From assembly GCA_963702685.1 (NCBI GenBank), contig CAVPDQ010000002.1:62001-126000 (forward strand): 64,000 nt of DNA. Direction: 5' to 3'. The translations under genes and the position numbers were made by a program. The stretch is from AP-15 sp963702685. GTDB taxonomy: Bacteria; Pseudomonadota; Alphaproteobacteria; ATCC43930; CGMCC-115725. Of the stretch, positions 24,889-34,430 are shown in pieces. Every line of letters starts with the position of its first letter. Within the stretch, counting starts at the first letter, position 1. A model generated the notes under the pieces. It was not told the origin of the DNA. It did no database searches and saw nothing but the letters and a program-made list of their open reading frames with translations.

Positions 24889-26790
24889 ATGTGCGGCATC
24901 TGGTTCTCGCTCGGCTTTGCGCCCGACCCCGCGCATATCGACGTGGTCGCGCATCGCGGGCCCGATGGCAGCGGCTGGCGCGTATTCGAAAGCACCGCAG
25001 GGCCGGTCGCTCTCGGTCACCGCCGGCTCAGCATCATCGACTTGTCCGACGCCGCGGCACAGCCGATGACCTACGCCGAGGATCGCTATCGGATCGTCTT
25101 CAACGGCGAGATCTACAATTACCTCGAGCTGCGCGACGAGCTGCGCGCGGCGGGCCACCATTTCCGCACCGCCTCCGATACCGAGGTGCTGCTCGCCGCC
25201 TATGCCGAGTGGGGCGAGGCCGCGCTCGACCGGCTCGTCGGCATGTTCGCCTTTGTGCTGTGGGACGAGCGCACGCAGACCGCCTTTGCCGCGCGCGACC
25301 GCTTCGGCATCAAGCCGCTCTATTTCTATTCCACCTCGCGAGGCGTCGCCTTCGCCTCCGAAATCAAGCAATTGACCCGCTTGCCCGGCTTTGCCGCGCG
25401 GCTCGACATGGCCCGGGCTTATGATTTTCTCTCGTCCGGCATTATGGATCATACCAGCGGGACGATGTTCGAGGGGGTATGCCAGCTGCAAGGCGGCGAA
25501 TGCGTCCGTCTCGATCCGCAGCACTGGCGCCGCGGCCAAGCCTTGCCGGTGCGGCGCTGGTACCGCATCCTCGATCCCGGGACGCTCGACATCGGCGAGC
25601 GCGAGGCGGGGGAGCGTTTCGCCGAGCTGCTCGGCGATTCGGTGCGGCTGCATCTGCGCTCGGACGTGCCGGTCGGCACCTGCCTGTCGGGCGGCCTCGA
25701 CAGCTCGGCGATCGTGTGCCTGATGGCGCGCCAGCTCGAAGCCGGCGGCAACGGCGCGAGAGTTCACAGCGTCAGCGCGTGCTATGCCGAGAAGAGCGTC
25801 GACGAGCGGCCGTTTATGGAGGCGGTGGTCGAGCGCACCGACAGCATCGCGCATTGGTGCCATCCGCGCGTCGACGACGCCTTTGCCTGGGCCGAGCGCA
25901 TTACCTGGCACCAGGACGAGCCCTACGGCAGCACCAGCATCTTCGCGCAGTGGTGCGTGTTCGAGGAGGCGCGGCGCGCCGGGCTCAAGGTCATGCTCGA
26001 CGGGCAGGGCGCCGACGAGCAGCTCGCCGGCTATCACGGCTCCTTCGCCTATCATTTCGCGAGCCTGATCCGGGGGCGCCGCTTTGCCGCCCTGCTGCGC
26101 GCCATGGTGGAGCGCCACGCCTGGCACGGCGTTCCGTTCTGGGAGCAGGCAAACGCGTTTCTGCTTCCGCTGCTGCCGGCGGGGCTGGCACGCCGGCTGC
26201 GCCGCCAACGCCGGAGCCTCGTTCAGCATGCCTGGCTCGACGGCGACGGGTTGCATCCGCATCTCGGCCGCAGCGCGTTCGAAACCGCGCGCGAAACGAT
26301 CGGCCGGCCGCCGGTCGCCGGGATCGGCGATCTGTGCGTGGTTATGACCCAGTCCTCGAACCTGGCGATGCTGCTCCATTGGGAGGACCGCAACAGCATG
26401 GCGCACGGCATCGAGGCGCGGGTGCCGTTTCTCGATCACCGCCTCGTGGAATTTTCTATCGGCCTCGGCGATCGGCACAAGATCGTCGGCGCCGATACGA
26501 AGCGCGTGCTGCGCCGCGCGATGACTGGAATTCTGCCCGACAAGGTTCGCTGCCGGCGCGACAAGCTCGGTTTCGCCACGCCGGAAGAAGCATGGTTCCG
26601 CGGGCCGCTGCGCGAGCTGGTCCGCGCCGGGGTCGAGCAGACGCTCACCCTCTATCCTGACCTGCTCAACAGATCAGGTGTACGTGCCCATGCCGGCGAT
26701 ATGCTGGACGGGCGGCGGCCGGTGGATTTTTCGCTGTGGCGTATCGTCAATCTCGGCATTTGGGGCCGCGTTTTCGGGGTGAGCGCGTGA
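24889..26790 (+). CDS. AsnB-type glutamine-dependent amidotransferase (asparagine synthase family), first copy
   Basis: A 633-residue class II amidotransferase. The catalytic Cys2 (MCGIW), RGPDG at 23-27, FNGEIYNY at 71-78 and SDTE form the glutaminase domain; the ATP-pyrophosphatase domain carries SGGLDSS at 267-273 and GQGADE. In surface-polysaccharide loci such homologues (for example WbpS and Bordetella Wbm proteins) convert a uronic acid carboxyl to an amide. With three copies here plus uronic-acid synthesis genes, glycan amidation is the best inference; true asparagine synthesis is less likely. The stop overlaps the next gene. Confidence 0.88.
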   Translation: MCGIWFSLGFAPDPAHIDVVAHRGPDGSGWRVFESTAGPVALGHRRLSIIDLSDAAAQPMTYAEDRYRIVFNGEIYNYLELRDELRAAGHHFRTASDTEVLLAAYAEWGEAALDRLVGMFAFVLWDERTQTAFAARDRFGIKPLYFYSTSRGVAFASEIKQLTRLPGFAARLDMARAYDFLSSGIMDHTSGTMFEGVCQLQGGECVRLDPQHWRRGQALPVRRWYRILDPGTLDIGEREAGERFAELLGDSVRLHLRSDVPVGTCLSGGLDSSAIVCLMARQLEAGGNGARVHSVSACYAEKSVDERPFMEAVVERTDSIAHWCHPRVDDAFAWAERITWHQDEPYGSTSIFAQWCVFEEARRAGLKVMLDGQGADEQLAGYHGSFAYHFASLIRGRRFAALLRAMVERHAWHGVPFWEQANAFLLPLLPAGLARRLRRQRRSLVQHAWLDGDGLHPHLGRSAFETARETIGRPPVAGIGDLCVVMTQSSNLAMLLHWEDRNSMAHGIEARVPFLDHRLVEFSIGLGDRHKIVGADTKRVLRRAMTGILPDKVRCRRDKLGFATPEEAWFRGPLRELVRAGVEQTLTLYPDLLNRSGVRAHAGDMLDGRRPVDFSLWRIVNLGIWGRVFGVSA

Positions 26791-28072
26791 CCGTGACCGC
26801 TGCGGCGCGTGGCACCGCAGTGTCGTTGACGCCGGTGGCGCTCGACACCGACAGCCGCGCCTATCGCATCGCCCGCACCCTCGCCGATGCCGGGTTTCGT
26901 TCGGTCGTGATCGAAGGAGCGGCCGAGTCGTTCGCCGATTCTGGGACGACCGGCTCGTCGTGCATTCGCTCGGCGGCAGACCGGCCGCCGGGCATCCGGG
27001 CGCCGTCCTGCGCCAGCGGCTCGCCGCGTCGCGGCGGTTGCCTGCGCTGCGCGCGGGCCGGCTCGGGGCGGCCGGCGAGACGGCGCTGTATGCCGGGCTT
27101 CCGCGGCCGACGACTGGTGGCGGCACTGCTCGGCGGCCGCGGCGGGTCGCTGCCGCCGGCACGCCTCTATTATCTGCATTCCTTCGAGATGCACCGCGCG
27201 CGTGGCGCCGCTCGCCGCGCGCGCTCGCGGCGCCGATCGTCTATGACGCGCACGATTTCCATCGCGGTATCGAGCCGCCCGAGCGGCTGCCATCGTTCGA
27301 CCGCAACCGCCTGCGCCCATATCTGGACCGGCTTGAGGACGTCTCGCTCAACGCCGCGGCCGCGCGTCGTCACAGTCAGCGGCGGCGTCGCAGACCTGAT
27401 GGAGGCCACGTTCAAACGCCGGCCGATGGTCATCCGCAACTGCCACGACGAGCGCGCTAGATCGCGTGATCGAACCCGATCTGCGCGCGCGACTGCGGCT
27501 GACGCCGGCCGATCGGCTGTGCGTCGTCGTCGGCAACCGCAAGCCTGGGATGGCGCTCGGGCTCGCGGTCGCGGCGCTCGCGATGCTTCCTGAGCAACTT
27601 TCATCTGGCCTTTGTCGGCCGTTTCTACGAAGCAGATCAACACCGGCTGTGCCGCCACTCCGCCGTCGCGCGGTTGCATCTCGGTCATTGGGTGGCGCCC
27701 GACGAGGTGGTTCCGTTCATCCGCACAGCTGATCTCGGGCTCGTGCTTTACGAAGACTATTCAGCGAATTATCGGGCCGCCCTGCCCAACGGTTTCTTCC
27801 AGGTCGTCGCCGCCGGGTTACCGGTGGTGCGCGCGGCACTTCCCGAAATCGAAAGGACGATCGGCGACCGAGCGATCGGCATTCGCCTCGACCGGCTCGA
27901 TGCCGCGACATTGGCCCGGGCCATCCTCGATTGCACCGCCGGCGCGCCCCGGTTCCGCGCTGACACGGCCATTCTCGCCGCCGAGCTGAGCTGGGAAAAG
28001 GAAGCCCGGCGGCTTCGCGGCCTGGTCGAGGAGCTGGTCGGCGGCCCGGTCTGGTCGGAAGGACGAATGTAA
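26787..28072 (+). pseudogene. Glycosyltransferase gene broken by six frameshifts
   Basis: Pieces of one GT-B glycosyltransferase occur in successive frames: ALDTDSRAYRIARTLADAGF, then DDRLVVHSLGG, RLVAALLGGRGGSLP, YYLHSFEMHRA, APIVYDAHDFHRGIEPPERL, RVVTVSGGVADLME, DRLCVVVGNRKPGMALGL and finally GHWVAPDEVVPFIRTADLGL to the stop. Breaks lie near 26940, 27098, 27220, 27357, 27458 and 27596. The reconstructed product is about 427 residues. The start is a GTG overlapping the AsnB stop and the end is directly followed by the second AsnB gene. The DNA shows no in-frame decay, so sequence error is as likely as pseudogenisation. Confidence 0.75.
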
Positions 28073-30034
28073 ATGTGCGGCATCGCAGGCATCGTTTCGC
28101 TCGACGCAGACGCCGATGCCGCGGCTCGACGCCTCGATCGCGCTGCTCGGCCGGCTGGTCGCGCATCGCGGCCCGGACGGCTATGGCGTCTGGACCGAGC
28201 CGTCGGGCCTGGCGGGGTTCGCCCATCGGCGGCTCGCGATCATCGATTTGAGCGAGGCCGCGCGCCAGCCGATGGCCGCACCGGGCCCGACCGTGATCAC
28301 CTACAACGGCGAGATCTACAATTACCGCGAGCTGCGCGGCCGCGCTGTCGCCCGGTTGGCGGTTCCGCTCGAATTCGGACACCGAATGCATTCTCGCCGC
28401 CTATCAGCGTGACGGCTGCGACTGTCTCGACCGGTTGCGCGGCATGTTCGCGTTTGCCCTTTGGGACGAGCCGGGCGCAGCGGCTCTTTTGCGCGCGCGA
28501 CCGTTTCGGCATCAAGCCCTTTTATTACACGGTCGTCGACAACCTGTTTGTCTTCGCCTCCGAGGCCAAGGCGTTGCTGCCGTTTTTGCCCGATATCGAC
28601 ACCGATCCCGCCGCCCTCGCCGAATATCTGACGTTCCAATACACGATCGGTGAGGCGACCTTGTTCCGCGGCATCCGGCAGCTGCTGCCCGGCCATGCGC
28701 TCGTGGTCGAAAACGGCGGCATTCGCGTCTGGCGCTATTGGGATGTCCATTACGAGATCGATTACGACCACAGCCCGCGCTATTTCGCCAATCGCCTCGT
28801 CGAGCTGCTCGACGATTCGGTCGCGATGCATCTGCGCAGCGACGTGCCGGTCGGCTCCTATGTCTCGGGCGGTCTCGATTCGAGCCTGATCGCGATCCTC
28901 GCTGGCCAGACCGCGCGCGGCATCGGCGATTGCTTTCACGGCCGGTTCGCCGGGCTGCCCGGGTACGATGAGAGCAATTTCGCTGTCGCTGCCGTCGCGC
29001 GGGCAGGCGGGCGGCTGCATGTCGCCGATATCACCGCCGGCGATTTCCGCGACCATATCGAGGAGGTCATCTATCACCTCGACTTTCCGGTGGCGGGACC
29101 GGGCTCCTTTCCCCAATTCATCGTGTCGCAGCTGGCGGCGCGCCATGTCAAGGTGGTGCTGGGTGGGCAGGGCGGCGACGAAGTCTTCGGCGGCTACGCC
29201 CGTTACCTGCTCGCCTATTTCGAGCAGTGCGTCAAGGCAGCGCTCGACGGATCCTACAAGAACGGCAATTTCGTCGTCACCATCGAATCGATTGTTCCAA
29301 ATCTCGGGCTGCTGCGCGAATACAAGCCGATGATGAGAGAATTCTGGCGCGAAGGGCTGTTCGGCGATCTCGACACCCGCTATTTCCGGCTCGTCGATCG
29401 TTCCACCGATATGACTGCCGAAATCGACTGGGGTGCGCTCGACCGGGGACGGGTATTCGAAAGCTTTCTGGCTATTTTCAACAACCACAGCAATGTCCGT
29501 AAGGAGGCCTATTTCGACAAGATGACGCATTTCGATTTCAAATGCCTGCTGCCGGCGCTGCTTCACGTCGAGGACCGGATGAGCATGGCGCACGGCCTGG
29601 AAAGCCGGGTGCCGCTGCTCGACCACCCGCTGATCGAGTTCCTGGCGACGGTGCCGGCCGATGTGAAATTCGAGGGCGGTCGCATGAAGCAGCTGCTGAA
29701 GACAGCCTATAGCGCCGATCTTCCGCCGGAGATCGCCGACCGGCGCGACAAAATGGGCTTTCCGGTGCCGCTCAAGGAATGGTTTGCCGGCGAATTGGGC
29801 GACTTCGTGCGCGACCTCTTCGCCAGCCGCAACGCGCGCGGTCGCCCTTATATGAACGCTGATGCGGTCGTCGCGAATTTCGAGCAGGCCGGCCAGTTTT
29901 CCCGAAAAGTGTGGGGCTTGCTGAGCCTGGAGCTGTGGCACCGGCGGTTCCACGACCGCGCCGCCGAATATCGCCGGATGCTGCGCGACGCGCCCGCCGA
30001 AGCGGTGCCGGGCTGGGCAGAAACAGGCTGCTGA
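28073..30034 (+). CDS. AsnB-type amidotransferase, second copy, frameshifted in the glutaminase domain
   Basis: Starts MCGIAGIVSLDA with the catalytic Cys2. Three +1 shifts (near 28118, 28350 and 28490) break the N-terminal domain, but RLVAHRGPDGYG, NGEIYNYREL, DTECILAAYQRDG and CARDRFGIKPFYY appear in order in the three frames. The rest is intact, including YVSGGLDSSLIAIL and GQGGDEVFGGY. Removing three bases gives 652 residues. The role is probably amidation of a sugar carboxyl, as for the other two copies. The gene starts right after the preceding glycosyltransferase stop, and its own stop codon lies inside the terminal repeat of the element that follows. Confidence 0.82.
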   Translation: MCGIAGIVSLDADADAAARRLDRAARPAGRASRPGRLWRLDRAVGPGGVRPSAARDHRFERGRAPADGRTGPDRDHLQRRDLQLPRAARPRCRPVGGSARIRTPNAFSPPISVTAATVSTGCAACSRLPFGTSRAQRLFCARDRFGIKPFYYTVVDNLFVFASEAKALLPFLPDIDTDPAALAEYLTFQYTIGEATLFRGIRQLLPGHALVVENGGIRVWRYWDVHYEIDYDHSPRYFANRLVELLDDSVAMHLRSDVPVGSYVSGGLDSSLIAILAGQTARGIGDCFHGRFAGLPGYDESNFAVAAVARAGGRLHVADITAGDFRDHIEEVIYHLDFPVAGPGSFPQFIVSQLAARHVKVVLGGQGGDEVFGGYARYLLAYFEQCVKAALDGSYKNGNFVVTIESIVPNLGLLREYKPMMREFWREGLFGDLDTRYFRLVDRSTDMTAEIDWGALDRGRVFESFLAIFNNHSNVRKEAYFDKMTHFDFKCLLPALLHVEDRMSMAHGLESRVPLLDHPLIEFLATVPADVKFEGGRMKQLLKTAYSADLPPEIADRRDKMGFPVPLKEWFAGELGDFVRDLFASRNARGRPYMNADAVVANFEQAGQFSRKVWGLLSLELWHRRFHDRAAEYRRMLRDAPAEAVPGWAETGC

Positions 30035-30222
30035 AAAATGCGGTTTTTCTGTATCGGCACCCTTCGAGACGGCCCTTCGGGCCTCCTCAGGGTGAGGCAA
30101 GCGCTTGAAATAAAATACCTCATCCTGAGGAGCGCTCCGCAGGAGCGCGTCTCGAAGGGCCTGCCCTCGCGAAGGCGGGGGATGCGGCACCGCTCTAACG
30201 CACGTTTTTCAGCAACCTGCTG
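30024..30222. repeat. Palindromic intergenic repeat, copy 3 (CTTCGAGAC family, with outer inverted ends)
   Basis: The core from 30060 matches the copy at 5472-5642 almost base for base. Here the outer ends are also inverted repeats: CAGGCTGCTGAAAAATGCG at the left and CGCACGTTTTTCAGCAACCT at the right, giving a MITE-like unit of about 200 bp. It begins inside the final codons of the AsnB gene and supplies its TGA stop. No coding capacity. Confidence 0.85.
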
Positions 30223-30231
30223 GGCACCGCG

Positions 30232-31171
30232 ATGAAAGCATTTGTAACCGGCGGGGCGGGGCAGGTCGGATCGACCGTCATCGATTTGCTGCTCGGCCGC
30301 GGCGACGACGTGGTGGCGATCGACAATTTCGCCACCGGCAACCGGGCCAATCTGGTGCCGCATCCGCGGCTGCGGCTGGTCGAGGGCAGCATTGTCGATG
30401 CGCTGGCGGTGGATCGCCTGGTCGGCGACTTTCGGCCCGATGTCGTCGTCCATACCGCAGCCTCGTACAAGGATCCCGAGGATTGGCAATCGGACGCGCT
30501 GACCAACTGCGTCGGCAGCGCCAATATCGCGCGCGCCTGCAAGGCGCATCGGGTCGGGCGGCTCGTCTATTTTCAGACGGCGCTGTGCTACGGCCTGAAG
30601 CCGGTCGAGCAGCCGATCACCCTCGACCATCCGATCGATCCGGCAAACAGCAGCTACGCGATCTCCAAGACCGCGGGCGAGCATTACATCCAGCTCAGCG
30701 GGGTGGATTGGATCACCTTTCGCCTGGCGAATGTGATCGGGCCGCGCAATGTGAGCGGCCCGCTGCCGATCTTTTTCACGCGGCTGTCCGAGGGCAAGCG
30801 ATGCTTTGTCACCGCCGCACGACGGGATTTCGTCTTTGCCGGGGACCTTGCCCGTATCGTGCTCAAGGCGGCCGACGGCGCCGGCCACGGCACCTATCAT
30901 TTCTCGTCGGGGCGCGACGTCGCGATCAAAGAGCTCTACGACGCGGTGGTCCGGGCGATGCAGCTCAACGACTATCCCGAGCCGGAATTGCGCCCGCTCG
31001 GTCCCGACGATGCGCCGAGCATTTTGCTCGACCCGGCGCGGACCTTTCGTGATTTTGGCGAGATGAGCTTTATGCCGCTCGACGAGATCGCAGCGCGCGA
31101 GCGTCGCGCAGTTTCGCGCGCACGGCGTCGCCGGCGGCTATACCCATCTCGGCGGCAGCGCGCGCAAATGA
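30232..31171 (+). CDS. NAD-dependent sugar-nucleotide epimerase/dehydratase (extended SDR), frameshifted near its end
   Basis: Rossmann motif GGAGQVGS near residue 7 and the active-site SSYAISKTAGEHY (Tyr-x3-Lys) identify an extended short-chain dehydrogenase acting on UDP sugars. The frame runs to DEIAAR and then needs removal of one base near 31097 to continue SVAQFRAHGVAGGYTHLGG to a TGA that overlaps the next start (ATGA). The repaired product is 312 residues and aligns with the next gene's product to its end. It is the first of three tandem SDR genes, resembling the WbmF/G/H set of Bordetella O-antigen loci. Probable role: C4 or C5 epimerisation of the uronic acid precursor. Confidence 0.84.
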
Positions 31172-32109
31172 GGCTGCTGATCACCGGCGGCGCCGGCTGC
31201 CTCGGCGCGAATTTGGTCGCGGCCTATCTGCCGCGCGGCCATCAGATTCTGGTCATCGACAATCTCGCCACCGGCCGCCGCGAGGCGCTGCCCGATGCGC
31301 CGGGCCTCACCCTCGTCGAGGGAACCGTCGCCGAGCCCGCGACCGTCGAGCGCGCCTTTGCCGATTTTCGCCCCACCCATGTAGTCCACAGCGCCGCCGC
31401 CTATCGCGATCCCGACGATTGGCGCGAGGACGCTCTTACCAATGTCACCGGCACGATCAATGTCGTCGAAGCCGCGCGTCGCGCTGGAATTGCGCGCTTT
31501 GTCAATTTCCAGACCGCGCTGTGCTATGGCCGGCCCGATCGGCTGCCGATCCCGGTCGATCACCCGACCCGCCCGTTCACCAGCTATGGCGTCTCGAAGA
31601 CCGCCGGCGAGGCCTATGTGGCGCTGAGCCCGCTGTCCTGGGTTTCCCTGCGCCTGGCCAACATCACCGCGCCCGGGCTCGCGATCGGGCCGATCCCGGC
31701 GTTTTACCAACGCCTCAAGAACCGCCAAAACTGCTTTTGCACGAGCGCCGTGCGGGATTTTCTCGATATCGAGGATTTTATCGATCTGATGGATCTGGTG
31801 TTGCGCGACAATGCGCCAACCGGGTTGTTCAACGTCTCGACCGGATTGGGGCACACGATCAAGGAGGTGTACGACGCGGTCGCCGCCGCGCTCGGCATCG
31901 TCCCGAGCGAGCCCGTCGCCGTGGTCCCGCCCGGCGCCGACGATGTGCCGGCTGTCGTCCTCGATCCGTCGCGCACTTGCGAGGCATTCGGCTGGCGCGC
32001 CAAGGTCGGCTTTGCCGAATCGATCGCCCGCATGGTCCGTTGGTACGACGCGCACGGGGTCGGGCCGATCCACAGCCATTTGCGGCCGGCCGCGGGCGAG
32101 CGGCCATGA
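31168..32109 (+). CDS. NAD-dependent sugar-nucleotide epimerase/dehydratase, second of three
   Basis: A 313-residue extended SDR: GGAGCLGANLV (Rossmann motif, from residue 7), VVHSAAAYRDPDDW and TSYGVSKTAGEAY (catalytic Tyr and Lys). It is clearly paralogous to the preceding product along its full length, so the two arose by tandem duplication. It starts in an ATGA overlap and its end overlaps the third SDR gene by four bases. Likely acts on a UDP-linked sugar of the polysaccharide repeat; the precise reaction cannot be read from the sequence. Confidence 0.88.
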   Translation: MRLLITGGAGCLGANLVAAYLPRGHQILVIDNLATGRREALPDAPGLTLVEGTVAEPATVERAFADFRPTHVVHSAAAYRDPDDWREDALTNVTGTINVVEAARRAGIARFVNFQTALCYGRPDRLPIPVDHPTRPFTSYGVSKTAGEAYVALSPLSWVSLRLANITAPGLAIGPIPAFYQRLKNRQNCFCTSAVRDFLDIEDFIDLMDLVLRDNAPTGLFNVSTGLGHTIKEVYDAVAAALGIVPSEPVAVVPPGADDVPAVVLDPSRTCEAFGWRAKVGFAESIARMVRWYDAHGVGPIHSHLRPAAGERP

Positions 32110-33173
32110 GCGGGCTGTCGTTTGACGGCGCCTCGGTGCTGGTCGTCGGCGGCGCGGGCTTTGTCGCCGGCGCGCTCAACCGGCGTTTGCTCGGGCTCGG
32201 CCCGCGGCGGCTGATCGTCGTCGATAATCTGCTTTCGGCCGAGATCGGCAGCCTGCCCGACCACCCGGCCCTCGAATTCGTGCTCGGCTCGATCACTGAA
32301 GACCGGGTTCTGGGCGGCTTGCCGGCTGATCTCGACTTTGTCTTCCACCTCGCCTGCTATCACGGCAACCAGTCGTCGATCCACGACCCGCTAGCCGATC
32401 ATCAGAACAATGCATTGACGAGCCTCGAGCTGTTCGAGCGGCTGAAGGACATCACGTCGCTGAAGAAGGTCGTCTATGCCGGCGCCGGTTGTGCGGTTGC
32501 CGAGAAGACCTTTGCCGAGACCGCGGCAACGCGCGAGGACGCGCCGGTCTCGCTGTTCCACGACAGCCCGTACTCGATCTCCAAGCTGATCGGCGAGATG
32601 TACGGCAATTACTATTTCCTGCGTCACGGCCTGCCGCTGGTAACGGCGCGGTTCCAGAACGTCTATGGTCCGGGCGAAATCCTCGGCGCCGGGCGCTGGC
32701 GCGGCACGCCGCACACGGTATGGCGCAACGTGGTCCCGACCTTTGTCTGGAGAGCGCTCAATGGCGAGCCGTTGCCGGTCGAAAACGGCGGCGTCGCCAG
32801 CCGCGATTTCATTTATGTCGATGATATCGCCAAGGGCCTTCTCGCCTGCGCCCTCGAAGGCGCGGCGGGCGAGGTCTACAACATCGCTTCGGGGGTCGAG
32901 ACCTCGATCCTCGATCTCGCCCGCCTCGTCAACGAGCTGAGCGGCAACCCGGCGCCGATCGCGTTTGCCCCGGCGCGCGCATGGGACCGCTCCGGCCGGC
33001 GCTTCGGCGCCACCGCCAAGGCGCGCGAAAAGCTCGGCTTTGCCGCGTCGGTCGGGTTGCGCGAGGGGCTGAAGGAAACGATCGCCTGGACCCGCACGCA
33101 CCGCGAGACGATCCGGCGCGCGATGCTGCAGCATGTCCGCTTTATGCCGGAGCTGCGCGCCCTGTCCGGATGA
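32106..33173 (+). CDS. NAD-dependent epimerase/dehydratase, third of three
   Basis: A 355-residue extended SDR only distantly related to the two upstream. The nucleotide motif is GGAGFVAG, in which the last glycine of GxxGxxG is alanine. SPYSISKLIGEMY supplies the Tyr-Lys pair and RDFIYVDDIAKGL the family's sugar-side motif, as in UDP-glucose 4-epimerase and dTDP-glucose dehydratase relatives. It overlaps both neighbours by four bases, in one operon with the 2-epimerase gene that follows. Probable function: epimerisation of a UDP sugar used for the polymer. Confidence 0.87.
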   Translation: MSGLSFDGASVLVVGGAGFVAGALNRRLLGLGPRRLIVVDNLLSAEIGSLPDHPALEFVLGSITEDRVLGGLPADLDFVFHLACYHGNQSSIHDPLADHQNNALTSLELFERLKDITSLKKVVYAGAGCAVAEKTFAETAATREDAPVSLFHDSPYSISKLIGEMYGNYYFLRHGLPLVTARFQNVYGPGEILGAGRWRGTPHTVWRNVVPTFVWRALNGEPLPVENGGVASRDFIYVDDIAKGLLACALEGAAGEVYNIASGVETSILDLARLVNELSGNPAPIAFAPARAWDRSGRRFGATAKAREKLGFAASVGLREGLKETIAWTRTHRETIRRAMLQHVRFMPELRALSG

Positions 33174-34223
33174 CGGCGCGGCGCATCCTGACCGTCGTCG
33201 GCGCCCGCCCGCAATTCGTCAAGGCGGCGGCGGTCTCGCGGGCGATCAAGGCGCGCGGCGGCGAAATCACCGAGATCCTGGTCCACACCGGCCAGCATTT
33301 CGACCCCGGCATGTCGCAGGTGTTCTTCGACGAGCTCGGGCTCGACCCGCCGCGCTTCAATCTCGGCATCCACAGCGGCAGCCACGGCGAGATGACCGGC
33401 CGGATGCTGGCCGCGGTCGAGCGCCTGATCCTCGACGAGCGGCCGGATTTGGTGCTGGTGCCGGGCGACACCAACTCGACCCTGGCCGGCGCGCTGGCCG
33501 CGGCGAAATTGCACGTCCCGGTCGCCCATCTCGAAGCCGGCCTGCAGCTCGTTCAACCGCCGCATGCCGGAAGAGCTGAACCGCGTGCTGACCGACCATC
33601 TGAGCGCGCTCTTGCTGTGCCCGACCGGGACCGCGGTCGCCAACCTCGCCCGCGAAGGGATCGCCGAGGGCGTCCACGACATCGGCGATGTGATGTATGA
33701 CGCGACGCTCTTCGCCGCCGCCGCCGCCCGGCGCTCGCAAGTGCTGGACCGGCTCGGCCTCGCCGGGCGCCGCTACGCGCTCGCCACCGTGCACCGCGCC
33801 GAGAGCACCGACGACCCCGAGATGCTGGCCGCGATCGTCGCCTTTCTGCGCGAGCAGGCGCGCGAGCATCCCGTCGTTTTCCCGCTCCACCCCCGCACCC
33901 GCCAGCGCTTCGCCGCCGCCCAGCCGGATCTCGACGGCATCATCCTGTGCGAGCCTGTCGGCTATCTCGACATGCACCGCCTCCTGCAATCGGCCGCCGC
34001 GGTCTTCACCGATTCCGGCGGCCTGCAAAAGGAGGCCTATTTCCACCGCGTCCCCTGCGTCACCCTGCGCACCGAGACCGAGTGGGTCGAAACCGTCGAA
34101 GCCGGCTGGAACCGCCTCTGGCAAGGCCCCCCCTACACCCCCCGCCGCGACATCGCCGCCTACGGCCACGGCCACGCCGCCGAACAGGCGGTCGAGCTGA
34201 TCCTCGATTTTCTAAAAAGCTAG
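33170..34223 (+). CDS. UDP-acetamido-sugar 2-epimerase (WbpI/WecB type), one frameshift
   Basis: ILTVVGARPQFVKAAAVSRA with the normal lysine, HTGQHFDPGMSQVFF, PGDTNSTLAGAL, TVHRAESTDDPEM and TDSGGLQKEAYF show a non-hydrolysing 2-epimerase. The reading frame breaks near 33548 in the middle of the conserved GLRSFNRRMPEE segment. Dropping one A from GGCCTGCAGCTCG restores exactly GLRSFNRRM and a 350-residue protein. It probably makes the manno- or talo-configured diacetamido-uronic acid from the WlbA/B/C product. It is coupled to the SDR gene by ATGA and ends the rightward operon before the low-GC island. Confidence 0.87.
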
Positions 34224-34430
34224 TTCCGCCGCACGAAATAATCTCGTGGTCAAAATCTGGCATTGGTACCTATCGGGCGCAGGTGTCCGATCCGGACCCG
34301 AAGCGGTCGCCCACGCCGCCGCACGGCGTCGAGCGCTGATGCCCAGAGCGGCCATTGCCGGCCGGCGGAAAAAAGCGCGGAGGCGATGGAAAGCCTCTTC
34401 CCCATTTAGCATCGAGAAGCCGTTTCACGA

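Noticed and set aside
23665..26478. Minus-strand open frame of more than 900 codons opposite a glycosyltransferase and AsnB gene
   Set aside because: Same antisense artefact; the plus strand carries complete catalytic motifs of both genes.
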